DNA of 64,000 bases, taken from Mycolicibacterium thermoresistibile. Its GTDB lineage: Bacteria; Actinomycetota; Actinomycetes; Mycobacteriales; Mycobacteriaceae. A program made the translations under genes and the position numbers. How positions within the stretch are numbered: position 1 is the stretch's first letter; the number at the start of each line of letters is the position of its first letter. The stretch lies in assembly GCF_900187065.1 (NCBI RefSeq), contig NZ_LT906483.1, forward strand, positions 3,844,001 through 3,908,000. The letters run 5' to 3'. Under the pieces are notes generated by a model that worked only from the letters and a program-made list of their open reading frames with translations, was not told where the DNA came from and made no database searches. Below, piece by piece: positions 43,853-52,736 of the stretch.

Positions 43853-44551
43853 ATGAGCAGGACCGCACGCCGCGCGACCCGCATCGCCGCGGTGGCCGCA
43901 GCCGCGGCGCTGGCGGCGTGCGGGTCCACCGCCGACGATCAGACGGTCATGCCTCCCGACACCGGCGGGGCGACGGCATCGGCGACGATGACGACGACGT
44001 CGGCGGCGCAGGCCGGGGCGCAGGCCGGGGCGTCGGGTTACACCATCGTCGACTACATCCGGGACCACGACATCGACGAGACGACGGCACGTCCCGGCGA
44101 CCCCGGCGCCCCGAACGTGTCGTTACCGACCCCGCCGGGGTGGTCGAACGCGACCGATCGGGCGCCGGGCTGGGCGTGGGCGGCGTTGGTGTCGGGCGAT
44201 CCCGCGGTCGCCGACGACCCGCCCAGCATCGTCGTGCTGATGTCGAAGCTGACCGGCGACGTCGATGCCGACCGGGTTCTGGAGTTCGCACCCGCGGAGC
44301 TGCGGAACCTGCCCGGCTTCGACGGCGGTGCCGGCACCGCCACCACGCTGAGCGGTTTCGACGCGGTCCAGATCGGCGGCCGTTACGACAAGGACGGTGT
44401 CGAGCGGGTCGTCGGGCAGAAGACGGTCGTCATCCCCGCCGCCGACGCGGTGTACGTGATGCAACTCAACGCCGACGCCCCCGCCGAGCACGCCGAGCAG
44501 TTGCTGAACGCCACCCGGTTCCTCGACGAGCAGACCCGGATCACGTTCTGA
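43853..44551 (+). CDS. LpqN/LpqT-family lipoprotein
   Basis: This 232-residue lipoprotein has signal MSRTARRATRIAAVAAAAAL with lipobox LAAC, a low-complexity linker and the LpqN-type domain (VSLPTPPGWSNATD, LMSKLTGDVDADRVLEFAP, FDAVQIGGRYDKDGVERVV). It is a paralogue of lpqT in this window. ATG 43853 follows aggggaa. Its stop lies one base before the convergent pat stop. Confidence 0.88.
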   Translation: MSRTARRATRIAAVAAAAALAACGSTADDQTVMPPDTGGATASATMTTTSAAQAGAQAGASGYTIVDYIRDHDIDETTARPGDPGAPNVSLPTPPGWSNATDRAPGWAWAALVSGDPAVADDPPSIVVLMSKLTGDVDADRVLEFAPAELRNLPGFDGGAGTATTLSGFDAVQIGGRYDKDGVERVVGQKTVVIPAADAVYVMQLNADAPAEHAEQLLNATRFLDEQTRITF

Positions 44552-44552
44552 C

Positions 44553-45551
44553 TCAGCCGACGGCGCGGACCACCTGCCGGGCCATGTCGTAGATCCGGCG
44601 GTACAGCCGGGGCGACAGCGACAGGTCGCGCAGCTTGGGCACGTCGAACACGGTGCTGACGACGTTGTTGTCGGCGAACTCCCAGTGCACGCCGAATCGG
44701 TCCAGGATGCGGCGCATCGGGTAGTTGTCCACGAGCACCTGCGCGGTGAACCGCTGGACGCCGGCGCAGGTCGCCGCCACCGCCAGGGCGTCCATCAGAA
44801 ACGAGCCGACACCGCGGCCCTGATAATCGTCGGCGACCAGGAACGCCACTTCGGCGGTGCCCGGATCGGCGTGGTCACGCACGAACCGACCGTCGGCCAC
44901 CACCACGCCGTCCGGGGTGTCGGTCAGCACCCAGACGAAGTGGTCGACGTAGTCGACGGCGAACAGATAGTGCATCAGCGCCGAGTTGGGCTGCCCCATG
45001 CTCATGAAGCGCCGGTACAGCGTCTCGTTGGAGAACTCGACGTGGCCCTCCCTGGTCTTGGCCTCATCGCCGGGCAGCACCGGCCGCAGGAACAGCCGGG
45101 TCCGGTCCCGCATCCGCACCGGAATCGGCGTGATGAACGACGCCAGCCGCTGCCGGGCGATCTTGACCAGGGTGTCGGCGAACCCGGGGATGCCCAGCAT
45201 CACCGAGAACGCCTCCCGGTCCCCGATCCAGCCGGACAGCGGTTCGGCCGCCACCACGGTCGCGGTCCGCGGGGCGTTCCGCAGCAGCGAGATCTCGCCG
45301 ACGATCACCCCGGGTCCGACCTCGGTGACGACGACCGCACCGTCCGGTCCGGTGTGGGTGATCTCGACCCGTCCCGATCCGATCAACAGAAAGTGCACCG
45401 CGGGTTCGCCCTGGTGCATGAGCACGGTGCCGGGCTCCGCGGTCAGCGGACGCAAAAGCGCCGCCAAGGGTCGCAGCGCCTCGCCGTCGTATCCGGCGAA
45501 CAGTTCCAGGCCGGCCAGATTCTCGGCGTTCGCCGTCGTCACTTTCGTCAT
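44553..45551 (-). CDS. pat: cAMP-binding protein lysine acetyltransferase (Pat/KATmt)
   Basis: This 332-residue protein joins a cyclic-nucleotide-binding domain (residues about 15-135, cassette GEISLLRNAPRTATVVA) to a GNAT acetyltransferase (about 150-320, acetyl-CoA loop DYQGRGVGSFLMDAL). This is the mycobacterial Rv0998 arrangement, in which cAMP relieves autoinhibition and acyl-CoA synthetases are acetylated and silenced. Pks16- or Acs-type ligases are possible targets. Confidence 0.95.
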   Translation of the reverse strand: MTKVTTANAENLAGLELFAGYDGEALRPLAALLRPLTAEPGTVLMHQGEPAVHFLLIGSGRVEITHTGPDGAVVVTEVGPGVIVGEISLLRNAPRTATVVAAEPLSGWIGDREAFSVMLGIPGFADTLVKIARQRLASFITPIPVRMRDRTRLFLRPVLPGDEAKTREGHVEFSNETLYRRFMSMGQPNSALMHYLFAVDYVDHFVWVLTDTPDGVVVADGRFVRDHADPGTAEVAFLVADDYQGRGVGSFLMDALAVAATCAGVQRFTAQVLVDNYPMRRILDRFGVHWEFADNNVVSTVFDVPKLRDLSLSPRLYRRIYDMARQVVRAVG

Positions 45552-45788
45552 CGAGCCAGTCCCCTGCCGCCCATTGCGGGTGCCACGCCTCGCTGCTGTG
45601 TACCCGCACCCAGGCTACGAGGGGACGAGGCCCGGAGAGTGGTGGTCGCACAAGATCACGTCGCCGGCGTGAATGCGAACCGGCCCACCCCCGGGTGCGC
45701 GAGTGCCGGATCCGGACCTCCGCCGCCGCGTTCGCGGGGTTGCAACGATAATTAACAGATGTTGCCAGGTTTCCATTAGAGTGAGGAT

Positions 45789-46124
45789 GTGCCACGTACA
45801 GACGAGAACGGCCGCCAGTTCCGTACTTTGCTGGAATACCTGTTGGACGGCCGTGTCGACACCAGCGCGATCTGTGACGCGCTGGGCATCTCCAGCAGCA
45901 CGTACTACCGGCGGATCAAGGAAGACGACTTCCCGAACGCCGACGAGCTGCGCAAAGTGGCCGACCGTTTCGAGCTCAGCTATCCCGATCTGATGGTGCG
46001 GTTCGGACTGATGACGCGTGCGGAGCTCGAAGAGTATCTGCAACAGACCGATTCTCCGCCCGCGGCGGTCGCGCCGATCGCGCTCACCCCGCGCATGCGC
46101 CGGCGCAAATACCACACCGCGTGA
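45789..46124 (+). CDS. Small helix-turn-helix DNA-binding protein
   Basis: This 111-residue protein has a Cro/C1-like helix-turn-helix at residues about 20-65 (TSAICDALGISSSTYYRRIK, then FPNADELRKVADRFELSYPD) and a basic C-terminus (TPRMRRRKYHTA). The architecture is like short mycobacterial regulators. The target is unknown. GTG 45789 is only two bases after gagga, so translation may be leaderless. It is convergent with the P450 gene. Confidence 0.82.
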   Translation: MPRTDENGRQFRTLLEYLLDGRVDTSAICDALGISSSTYYRRIKEDDFPNADELRKVADRFELSYPDLMVRFGLMTRAELEEYLQQTDSPPAAVAPIALTPRMRRRKYHTA

Positions 46125-46139
46125 TCCCGGCGGCCGGCT

Positions 46140-46157
46140 GGGCGCGCTGAAGCGCCC
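46140..46157. terminator. Short hairpin between convergent HTH and P450 genes
   Basis: GGGCGC (46140-46145) and GCGCCC (46152-46157) pair perfectly around gctgaa. It lies in the 48-bp spacer between two convergent stops. There is no U tract, as is common for mycobacteria. Confidence 0.4.
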
Positions 46158-46172
46158 TGAATGCCCGGTGCG

Positions 46173-47393
46173 TCAACCGCAGACCAGATGCAACTCCTCG
46201 AGGCGCCGGACCAGCAGGCTGGGCAGCCAGCGGCCGGTGCGGGCTGCGGTGATCGTCGTGGTGTGCTCGAGCAGCCGCTCGAGCACGATGCGGGCTTCCA
46301 GCCGGGCGAGAGCCGCACCGACGCAGAAGTGGATGCCCTTCCCGAAGCTGATGTGCGCCTTGCCGTCGGCGCGGTCGAGGCTGAACTCGTCCGGGTCGGC
46401 GAAGCGTGCCGGATCCCGGTTGGCGGCTCCCCACAACAGCAGTAGCCGCGAGCCGGCCGGCAGTTCGACACCGCACAACTCGGTGTCACGCAGGACGTGT
46501 CGGTAGTGGCCGCGGAACGGGGGCTCGTACCGCAGCACTTCTTCGAGGAAGGCGCCGAGCAGGTCGGGCGCGTCGCGCAGGCGCTGCTGGATGTCGGGGC
46601 GGGTGGCGAGAATCCAGGCGGCCGAGCCGATCAGCGAGGCGGTGGACTCGCCGCCGGCGCTGAACAGGGTGACCATCATCGCCAGGGCGGTGACGTCGTC
46701 GAGGTCACCGGACGCGCAGGCGGTGGCGAGGTCTCCCAGCAGATCGTCCTGCGGGTCGTCGGCGGCCCGGCGGAACTGGTCGGTGATGTAGCCGCCGAGT
46801 TCGAGCACCGCGGCCGCGGCGTCGTCCAGCTTCTCCTGCGTCACCAGGCCCTCGACGACCTGGGTGGCGGCGTAGCCCCAGCGGATGAGCTTGTCGACGT
46901 CGGTGTCGGGCACGCCGATGATCCTGGCGACGATCATCATCGGCAGCCGGTTGGCCATCGCGCCCATCCACTCGATCCGGCCGTCGCCGAGGCCGGTGTT
47001 CCACAGCGCCGTAGCGGTCTCGGCGATGAACGGCTGGTATGCGCGGATGCGTCTGGCCGCCAACTGCGGCAACAGGAGCTTGCGGTGGACGGTGTGCGAC
47101 GGCTCGTCGGCGGTGGCGAGCGCCTGGGTTGGGCCGCCGACTTCGCCGATCGGGATCGGCCGGATCTCCCCGCCCGGTTCGTACATCATCGTGGCGGTCA
47201 GGTTGGACGAGAAGTCCTCCGGGCGGGCGACGGCCTCGGTGACCGCGGCCCAGCTGCTGACGGCGTAGAAGTCCGAGGCGCCGATGCGATGGACCGGCCC
47301 CTCCCGGTGCATCCGCGCGTACAGCGGATGCGGGTTCTGGATGAACTGATCGTCGAAGAGGGCGAGGCCCAGGCCGGCGTCGGTGGTTGCCAT
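46173..47393 (-). CDS. Cytochrome P450
   Basis: This 406-residue soluble bacterial P450 has I-helix SAGGESTAS with the acid-threonine pair, K-helix EEVLRYEPP and heme loop FGKGIHFCVGAALARLEAR with the axial cysteine. It would need separate ferredoxin partners, and none is adjacent. The substrate is unknown. It is divergent from a TetR gene across a 199-bp spacer with dyads, so it is probably repressed by that regulator. It is not expected at this position in M. tuberculosis. Confidence 0.92.
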   Translation of the reverse strand: MATTDAGLGLALFDDQFIQNPHPLYARMHREGPVHRIGASDFYAVSSWAAVTEAVARPEDFSSNLTATMMYEPGGEIRPIPIGEVGGPTQALATADEPSHTVHRKLLLPQLAARRIRAYQPFIAETATALWNTGLGDGRIEWMGAMANRLPMMIVARIIGVPDTDVDKLIRWGYAATQVVEGLVTQEKLDDAAAAVLELGGYITDQFRRAADDPQDDLLGDLATACASGDLDDVTALAMMVTLFSAGGESTASLIGSAAWILATRPDIQQRLRDAPDLLGAFLEEVLRYEPPFRGHYRHVLRDTELCGVELPAGSRLLLLWGAANRDPARFADPDEFSLDRADGKAHISFGKGIHFCVGAALARLEARIVLERLLEHTTTITAARTGRWLPSLLVRRLEELHLVCG

Positions 47394-47477
47394 TCCTTCA
47401 CGGTGCGCGGTGGGCGCGGGCCGGTCAACCAGCCGCGGGGAAGTTGCGATAGCCGGTGGCCGATGGGGCGTCGTTCT

Positions 47478-47545
47478 GTCTCAGCAGATATTGCTGATCT
47501 GCGTGTATTCCGCGCTTCCGGTGAACCGCTGTCTCAAGACTGAGA
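47478..47545. promoter_or_regulatory. Candidate TetR operators in the P450/TetR divergent spacer
   Basis: TGTCTCA occurs at 47478-47484 and 47530-47536. The first overlaps dyad TCAGCA-gatat-TGCTGA (47481-47497), the second overlaps TCTCA-agac-TGAGA (47532-47545). Their placement between divergent genes suits autorepression and P450 control. Confidence 0.45.
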
Positions 47546-47592
47546 AAATGTGTTCTCGTTGTCGCAACCGTCCGAGCAGTTGAAGGAGGCCC

Positions 47593-48132
47593 GTGGCCCG
47601 CACCGACTGGCTGGTCGGCGACCGGCATGACGCCGCCGCCGAGCGCATCTATGCGGCCGCGACCGAACTCGTGCTCCGCCGTGGGCTCGACGCCCTCGAT
47701 GTCGACACCCTGGCCGCCCGGGTGCACTGTTCGCGCGCGACCGTCTACCGCTACACCGGCGGCAAGGCGAAGATCCGCGATGTGGTGCTCACCCGGCTGG
47801 CCGCCGGCATCGTCGAGACCGTGCGCAGAGCCGTCGACGGTCTGCACGGTCAGGACCGCATCGTCACCGCGATCACCGTGGCGCTCGAGCAGATCCGGTC
47901 CGCGCCGTTGCGGCGGGTGATGCTGACCGCGGACAACTCCCCGGACGTGGGCGAACTGCACGAGTCCCCGGCGCTGAGTCGGCTCGCCGCCGAACTCACC
48001 GGGATCACCGACGATCCGGAGGCGGCCCGCTGGATCGTGCGGGTGGTGATATCGATGGCGTACTGGCCGATGGCGGACCCCCGCCTCGAGGAGCAGACGA
48101 TCCGGCGGTTCGTGGCGCCGGCGTTCGGTTGA
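47593..48132 (+). CDS. TetR-family regulator, probable P450 repressor
   Basis: This 179-residue regulator has an N-terminal helix-turn-helix (RGLDALDVDTLAARVHCSRA, TVYRYTGGKAKIRDVVL) and a short ligand-binding half ending TIRRFVAPAFG. GTG 47593 follows a strong aaggagg. It is transcribed away from the P450 gene. Effector ligand is unknown but may be the P450 substrate. Confidence 0.9.
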   Translation: MARTDWLVGDRHDAAAERIYAAATELVLRRGLDALDVDTLAARVHCSRATVYRYTGGKAKIRDVVLTRLAAGIVETVRRAVDGLHGQDRIVTAITVALEQIRSAPLRRVMLTADNSPDVGELHESPALSRLAAELTGITDDPEAARWIVRVVISMAYWPMADPRLEEQTIRRFVAPAFG

Positions 48133-48214
48133 GGGTTTCCGTTGCCGCCGAACGGGTTCGGCCCGGCATCGGCCACCCCGTGATCGACCGCATCCGTCAG
48201 CCGCAGCTGATCTG

Positions 48215-48290
48215 TGGTGGAGCTAAGGGGAATCGAACCCCTGACCTACTCGTTGCGAACGAGTCGCGCTACCAACTGCGCCATAGCCCC
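48215..48290 (-). tRNA. tRNA-Ala (anticodon CGC), CCA encoded
   Basis: On the minus strand GGGGCTA pairs with TAGCTCC (one G-T), anticodon stem ACTCG/CGAGT holds loop TTCGCAA with anticodon CGC, and the T-arm includes GGTTCGATTCC. The gene ends ACCA, so CCA is encoded. It lies between the TetR gene and glpR. Confidence 0.97.
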
Positions 48291-48343
48291 TTATGCCGGT
48301 ATGCAGGTTACCAGCCGATCCGCGTACTGCCGAAATCAGGCGG

Positions 48344-49555
48344 CTACTGCCCCGCCGCGCGCGGCAGATCGTAGGGATCGGCGACCGGCGCGTAGTCGAG
48401 ATGCTCGAAGATCGGGTCCTCGTCGTCGATGTCGAGCACCGCGGCCCCCGGTCGCCGTAACCGGGCCGGCACCACCTCGTAGTCGCGATCGCGGGTGTTG
48501 GCCACCCCCAGCCGGGACCGGGCCTGCCGCTGGGCGCGGCGACGGCGCAGATCCTCCTCGATGCGGGTCTGCCGGCGCAGATAGGCCAGATACAGGAACA
48601 CCGCTGAACCGAAGGCCCCGCAGACCCACCACGCCGTCGGCGTGAGGAAGAAGGCGACCAGCGCGGATACCAGCATCGCAGTCGCCAGGGTGGTCACCAT
48701 GCGCTGCCGGAACCGGTACTTGCGCGCGGCGACCGCAGCGGCGGTCTTCGACTCGTAGCGCCGGCGCCGCGGCGGAGTCACCGGGTCGGCCGCCACCGAG
48801 TCGGGGTCGGCCGGCGCCTCCAGCCCGGACGAGTCGTCGACGTATTCGTACTCGCCGCCCCGCTGGTCGGCAGCAGCCTCGTCTTCCTGGGAGCCGTCCT
48901 CGCCTTCGTGGGAGTCGTCGCGGGAGTCGACAGCCTCGTCGGCAACGTCTTCGGCAATGTCGTCGACAACGTCTTCGGCAATGTCTTCGGCAACGTCGTC
49001 GGCAACGTCGTCGACGGGATCGTCGCCCTCGGCCTGGACCTCGGCGGCCTCGGCCTCCGCCTCGCCTTCGGCCTCGGCGTCCACCTCGACATCGTCGACT
49101 TCATCGACCCCAGCGGCCGACTCGACGCGCTGCTCATCGGATCCGGGTTCTTCGGCTGCACTGGCGCCGACGGGCAACGCGCCGGAGTCCTCCTCGATCA
49201 CATCGACATCGAGGTAGTCGGGTTCGTCCTCGTCGGCGTCGGGCGAGACCTTCGAGGCCGCCACCACCACGGGCCGCCGGGTGGGCAGTTCGGCCTCGCG
49301 ATCGTCGAAAGCGTCGTCGAAGTCGTCCTCGAGCTGATCGTCGAACGCCTGCCAGTCGGGATCACTGCGATGCCCGGCCGCCGGGCCGCGCCGCATCAAC
49401 CGGGAGTTACGCCCATCGGTGAGGACTCGCGTCGCCAGGGCGACGTCGCTGGTCCGGCGCACCGCATCGCGCTTGCTGATCAACATGGGCACCAGGACGA
49501 AGAGCCACAGAATGACCAGCGAGATCCACAGCAGAGATTGGGGGATGCTTGGCAT
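48344..49555 (-). CDS. glpR: Membrane protein, probable Glp receptor GlpR
   Basis: This 403-residue protein has an N-terminal membrane helix (LLWISLVILWLFVLVPMLI), a long acidic segment (about residues 60-255) and two more helices (about 290-335, including TAWWVCGAFGSAVFLYLAYL), then a basic tail. Residues 181-210 are a near-periodic D/E-V/I-A-D/E array. It lies in the galU-moeA-rimJ run, where corynebacteria and mycobacteria encode GlpR, the membrane partner of the gephyrin-like division protein Glp. The name rests on context and topology. Confidence 0.72.
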   Translation of the reverse strand: MPSIPQSLLWISLVILWLFVLVPMLISKRDAVRRTSDVALATRVLTDGRNSRLMRRGPAAGHRSDPDWQAFDDQLEDDFDDAFDDREAELPTRRPVVVAASKVSPDADEDEPDYLDVDVIEEDSGALPVGASAAEEPGSDEQRVESAAGVDEVDDVEVDAEAEGEAEAEAAEVQAEGDDPVDDVADDVAEDIAEDVVDDIAEDVADEAVDSRDDSHEGEDGSQEDEAAADQRGGEYEYVDDSSGLEAPADPDSVAADPVTPPRRRRYESKTAAAVAARKYRFRQRMVTTLATAMLVSALVAFFLTPTAWWVCGAFGSAVFLYLAYLRRQTRIEEDLRRRRAQRQARSRLGVANTRDRDYEVVPARLRRPGAAVLDIDDEDPIFEHLDYAPVADPYDLPRAAGQ

Positions 49556-49622
49556 GCAGCCTGCTCCTTTCCCCTTCAGGCTAGGTCCGCGACCAGCGCA
49601 TCAGTCGCCGACGCGCCGAGAC

Positions 49623-49640
49623 AATTACACACCTGTAATT
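49623..49640. promoter_or_regulatory. AATTACA dyad upstream of glpR
   Basis: AATTACA (49623-49629) and TGTAATT (49634-49640) form a perfect 7-bp dyad around cacc, about 68 bp upstream of the glpR start. Its A/T richness stands out locally. It is a possible operator; no regulator is assigned. Confidence 0.4.
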
Positions 49641-49712
49641 CACCCACATCAAGCACCATCTGTAACTCGTGTCACATCCGTCACAGACCCGGTGCGCAAG
49701 GGTGCTCAAGAT

Positions 49713-49757
49713 TGCCTTCAGGGTCGTGATCGCCGACGAACCACAGCCCTGAACGCA
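49713..49757. repeat. 45-nt hairpin repeat, copy 3
   Basis: Arms TGCCTTCAGGGTCGTG (49713-49728) and CACAGCCCTGAACGCA (49742-49757) are imperfectly complementary (three mismatches) and share CCACAGCC with copies 1 and 2. The total span is again 45 nt. It lies between rimJ and glpR. Confidence 0.75.
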
Positions 49758-49788
49758 AAACCGGCAGACGGGGCGCGACTCGAGCGCG

Positions 49789-50445
49789 TCACACCCACTC
49801 GGCGCGGCCGTGCTTCACCAGTGCGGCGGTCGCACTGCCCGAGGTGAGTTCCTCGACGGTGATCGCCACCAGCAGGTGATCGCGCCAGGCGCCGTCGACG
49901 TCGAGGTAGCGCCGCAGCAGCCCCTCCTCGCGGAAGCCGACCTTGGCGAGCACCGCCCGGCTGGCGGCGTTCTCCGGCCGCACGGTCGCCTCCACCCGGT
50001 GCAGGCCCACCCGGCTGAAGCAGTGATCGACCCCCAGCGCCAACGCACCGGTCGCCACCCCGCCACCGGTGACCGCGCTGGCCACCCAGTACCCGATCCA
50101 CGCCGAGCGCAGCGCCCCGTGGGTGACGTTGCCGATCGTCAACTGGCCGACGAACCGCCCGTCGAGTTCGATCACATACGGCAGCAACCGGCCCTTACGG
50201 GCCTCCGCCCGCAGACCGGAGCAGATCGACGGCCACGACGAGATCGCATGGCGCGTTTCCCAATCCATCCCGGTCGCGGGCTCCCACGGCTCCAGATGCG
50301 CCCGGTCGGCCAGCCGGAGCCGGCTCCACACCGCGGCGTCACGCATCCGGATCGGACGCAGCCCGATCACGCCGGCCTTCACACGCAGCGGTCCCGCCGG
50401 GATCGGCCACCCCGGATGCGCCGCACTGGATCTGAACAGGTTCAC
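49789..50445 (-). CDS. rimJ: GNAT-family N-acetyltransferase (RimJ-like)
   Basis: This 218-residue GNAT acetyltransferase of the RimJ/RimL type has GLRPIRMRDAAVWSRLR, IGYWVASAVTGGGVATGAL (acetyl-CoA loop), HRVEATVRPENAASRAVL and KVGFREEGLLRRYLDVDG. It may acetylate N-termini of ribosomal proteins, though the substrate is not shown. GTG 50445 lies three bases after the moeA stop, so the two are operonic. Corresponds to Rv0995. Confidence 0.9.
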   Translation of the reverse strand: MNLFRSSAAHPGWPIPAGPLRVKAGVIGLRPIRMRDAAVWSRLRLADRAHLEPWEPATGMDWETRHAISSWPSICSGLRAEARKGRLLPYVIELDGRFVGQLTIGNVTHGALRSAWIGYWVASAVTGGGVATGALALGVDHCFSRVGLHRVEATVRPENAASRAVLAKVGFREEGLLRRYLDVDGAWRDHLLVAITVEELTSGSATAALVKHGRAEWV

Positions 50446-50448
50446 TCC

Positions 50449-51708
50449 TCAGCCACGCTGAGCCAGGAAAGCGACGTCGACGATCTCGCCGGTACGGACC
50501 TCCTCGGTCTCGGCGGGCACGATCACCAGACAGTTGGCCTCCGCCAGGGTGGCCAGCAGATGCGACGACGCGCCGGACGCGCCGCCGAGCGTCTGCACCA
50601 GGTACTCCCCGGTCTCGTGGTCACGCATGAGCTGACCCCGCAGGAAACCCTTGCGCCCGGGCACCGAGACGATCGGCGACAACGTGCGCGCCTTGACGAT
50701 GCGCCGCATCGGATGACGTCTGCCCAGCGCCATCCGGATCAACGGCCGGACCATCACCTCGAACACCACCAGGGCGCTCACCGGGTTGGCCGGCAACAGG
50801 AACACCGGCACCCCGTCGCGGCCGAGTTGTCCGAAGCCCTGGACCGATCCGGGGTGCATGGCGATGCGGGTCACCTCCATCTCGCCGAGTTCGGACAGCA
50901 CCCGGCGGACCGGTTCGGTCGCCGCGCCGCCCACCCCGCCGGCGATCACCACCACCTCGGACCGGTTGACCTGACCCTCGATGACCTCGCGCAGTTCCTT
51001 GGGGTCGGGGTCGAGGATGCCGACCCGGTTCACCTCGGCGCCGGCGTCGCGCCCGGCCGCCGCCAGCGCGTAGGAGTTGACGTCGTAGACCTGACCGTTG
51101 CCCGGGGTTCGGGAGATGTCGACCAGTTCCCCGCCGACCGACATCACCGAGAGCCGGGGCCGGGGGTGCACCAGCACCCGTTCCCGGCCCACCGCGGCGA
51201 GCAGACCCACCTGCGCCGGGCCGATGATGGTGCCGGCGCGCACCGCGACATCACCCGGCTGCACGTCGTCACCGGTGCGCCGGACGTAGGCGCCCGACCG
51301 CACCCCGCGCAGCACCCGCACCCGCTTCTCACCGCCGTCGGTCCAGCGCAGCGGCAGCACGGCATCGGCGAGGGTGGGCATCGGGGCGCCGGTCTGGATC
51401 CGCGCCGCCTGCTTCGGCTGCAGCCGCGTCGGGGTACGCGACCCGGCCTCGATCGTGGCCATCACGGGCAGGCTGACCTGCCTGTCCGGACCCTCTTCAC
51501 CGTCCGGGCCGCCGCCCACCCCGAGCACATCGACACTGCGGACCGCGTAACCGTCGATCGCGGCCTGGTCGAATCCGGGTAGCGGACGCTCGGTGACGAC
51601 TTCTTCGGCGCACATCAAGCCCTGAGCTTCGGCGATGGCGACCCGGACCGGGCGGGGCGCCACCGCTGCGGCAGCTACTCGAGCCTGCTGCTCCTCCACC
51701 GAACGCAC
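50449..51708 (-). CDS. glp: Gephyrin-like MoeA1/Glp
   Basis: This 419-residue MoeA-fold protein has LPGFDQAAIDGYAVR, IQTGAPMPTLADAVLPL, the MPT-binding core VMSVGGELVDI, VIAGGVGGAATEPVRRVLSE and LPANPVSALVVFEVMVRPLI. Classical MoeA inserts molybdenum into molybdopterin. In corynebacteria the homologue encoded beside glpR works in division and polar growth by binding FtsZ. Here the classical GGVS/GD motif reads GGVGG-A, which favours the divergent Glp type. GTG 51708 follows gaaagg. Confidence 0.85.
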   Translation of the reverse strand: MRSVEEQQARVAAAAVAPRPVRVAIAEAQGLMCAEEVVTERPLPGFDQAAIDGYAVRSVDVLGVGGGPDGEEGPDRQVSLPVMATIEAGSRTPTRLQPKQAARIQTGAPMPTLADAVLPLRWTDGGEKRVRVLRGVRSGAYVRRTGDDVQPGDVAVRAGTIIGPAQVGLLAAVGRERVLVHPRPRLSVMSVGGELVDISRTPGNGQVYDVNSYALAAAGRDAGAEVNRVGILDPDPKELREVIEGQVNRSEVVVIAGGVGGAATEPVRRVLSELGEMEVTRIAMHPGSVQGFGQLGRDGVPVFLLPANPVSALVVFEVMVRPLIRMALGRRHPMRRIVKARTLSPIVSVPGRKGFLRGQLMRDHETGEYLVQTLGGASGASSHLLATLAEANCLVIVPAETEEVRTGEIVDVAFLAQRG

Positions 51709-51761
51709 AACACGCCTTTCTCCCGTCGTCGTGGACCCGAAGCGTGGCCGGCTCGCTGGGG

Positions 51762-52667
51762 TCAGGTCAGGCCCAGCCGCTCCAGCAGCCACTCGCGCAG
51801 GTCGGGTCCGTAATCGTCGCGCTCCAACGCAAAGTCAACCGCAGCCTTCAGGTACCCGCCAGGATTTCCCAGGTCGTGTCGGGTTCCGCGGTGCACGACC
51901 GCATGCACCGGGTGTCCCTCCTCGATGAGCAGCGCGATCGCGTCGGTCAGCTGGATCTCGCCGCCGGCGCCGCGCGGCACCCGGCGCAACGCGTCGAAGA
52001 TCGCGCGGTCGAGCACATAGCGGCCGGCCGCGGCGTACGGGGACGGCGCGTCCTCGGGTTTGGGCTTCTCCACCATGCCCTTGACCCGCAGCACGTCCGG
52101 ATTCGTGGAGTCGGGCACCGGTTCGACGTCGAAAACGCCGTAGGCGCTGATCTCGTCGCCCGGCACCTCGATCGCGCACAGCACCGAACCGCCGCGCTTG
52201 GCGCGCACCCGCGACATGGTCTCCAGGATGCCGGTCGGCAAAACCAGGTCGTCGGGCAGCAGCACCGCGATCGCGTCCTCGTCGGGCTCCAGGGACGACT
52301 CGACGCAGCTGACCGCATGGCCCAGGCCGAGGGGCTCCTGCTGGATCACCGACTCGACCCGGATCAGTTCCGGTGCGCGGCGGACCTTTTCCAGCATCGT
52401 CTTCTTGCCGCGGGCCTCCAGGACGCCCTCCAGGACGAGGTCCTGGACGAAGTGGGCGACCACGCTGTCCTTGCCTTCCGAGGTGATGATGATCAGCCGC
52501 TGGGCGCCGGCTTCGGCGGCCTCCTCGGCCACCAGCTCGATGCCCGGAGTGTCCACCACCGGCAGGAGTTCTTTGGGCACGGTCTTGGTGACCGGCAGGA
52601 ACCGCGTCCCCAGCCCGGCGGCGGGGACGACGGCGGTGCGGGGAACGGGGGCCCGAGACTCACTCAT
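51762..52667 (-). CDS. galU: UTP-glucose-1-phosphate uridylyltransferase
   Basis: This 301-residue enzyme makes UDP-glucose for trehalose, glycogen and cell-wall sugars. Marks are VPAAGLGTRFLPVTKTVPKE, ELLPVVDTPGIELVAEEA, AVLLPDDLVLP and the C-terminal EIQLTDAIALLIEEG. It is followed 53 bp later by glp/moeA on the same strand. It is divergent from fthC. Confidence 0.97.
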   Translation of the reverse strand: MSESRAPVPRTAVVPAAGLGTRFLPVTKTVPKELLPVVDTPGIELVAEEAAEAGAQRLIIITSEGKDSVVAHFVQDLVLEGVLEARGKKTMLEKVRRAPELIRVESVIQQEPLGLGHAVSCVESSLEPDEDAIAVLLPDDLVLPTGILETMSRVRAKRGGSVLCAIEVPGDEISAYGVFDVEPVPDSTNPDVLRVKGMVEKPKPEDAPSPYAAAGRYVLDRAIFDALRRVPRGAGGEIQLTDAIALLIEEGHPVHAVVHRGTRHDLGNPGGYLKAAVDFALERDDYGPDLREWLLERLGLT

Positions 52668-52736
52668 CGTTCACACATTAACGCGGCCGTCCGGGCGAGG
52701 GACGGCCACGAGCGCGGAAATGCGATTCTGAACTCC

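Noticed and set aside
48133..48343. tRNA-Ala as an integration site for the P450 block
   Set aside because: No integrase and no second copy of the tRNA 3' end was found in the neighbouring accessory region.
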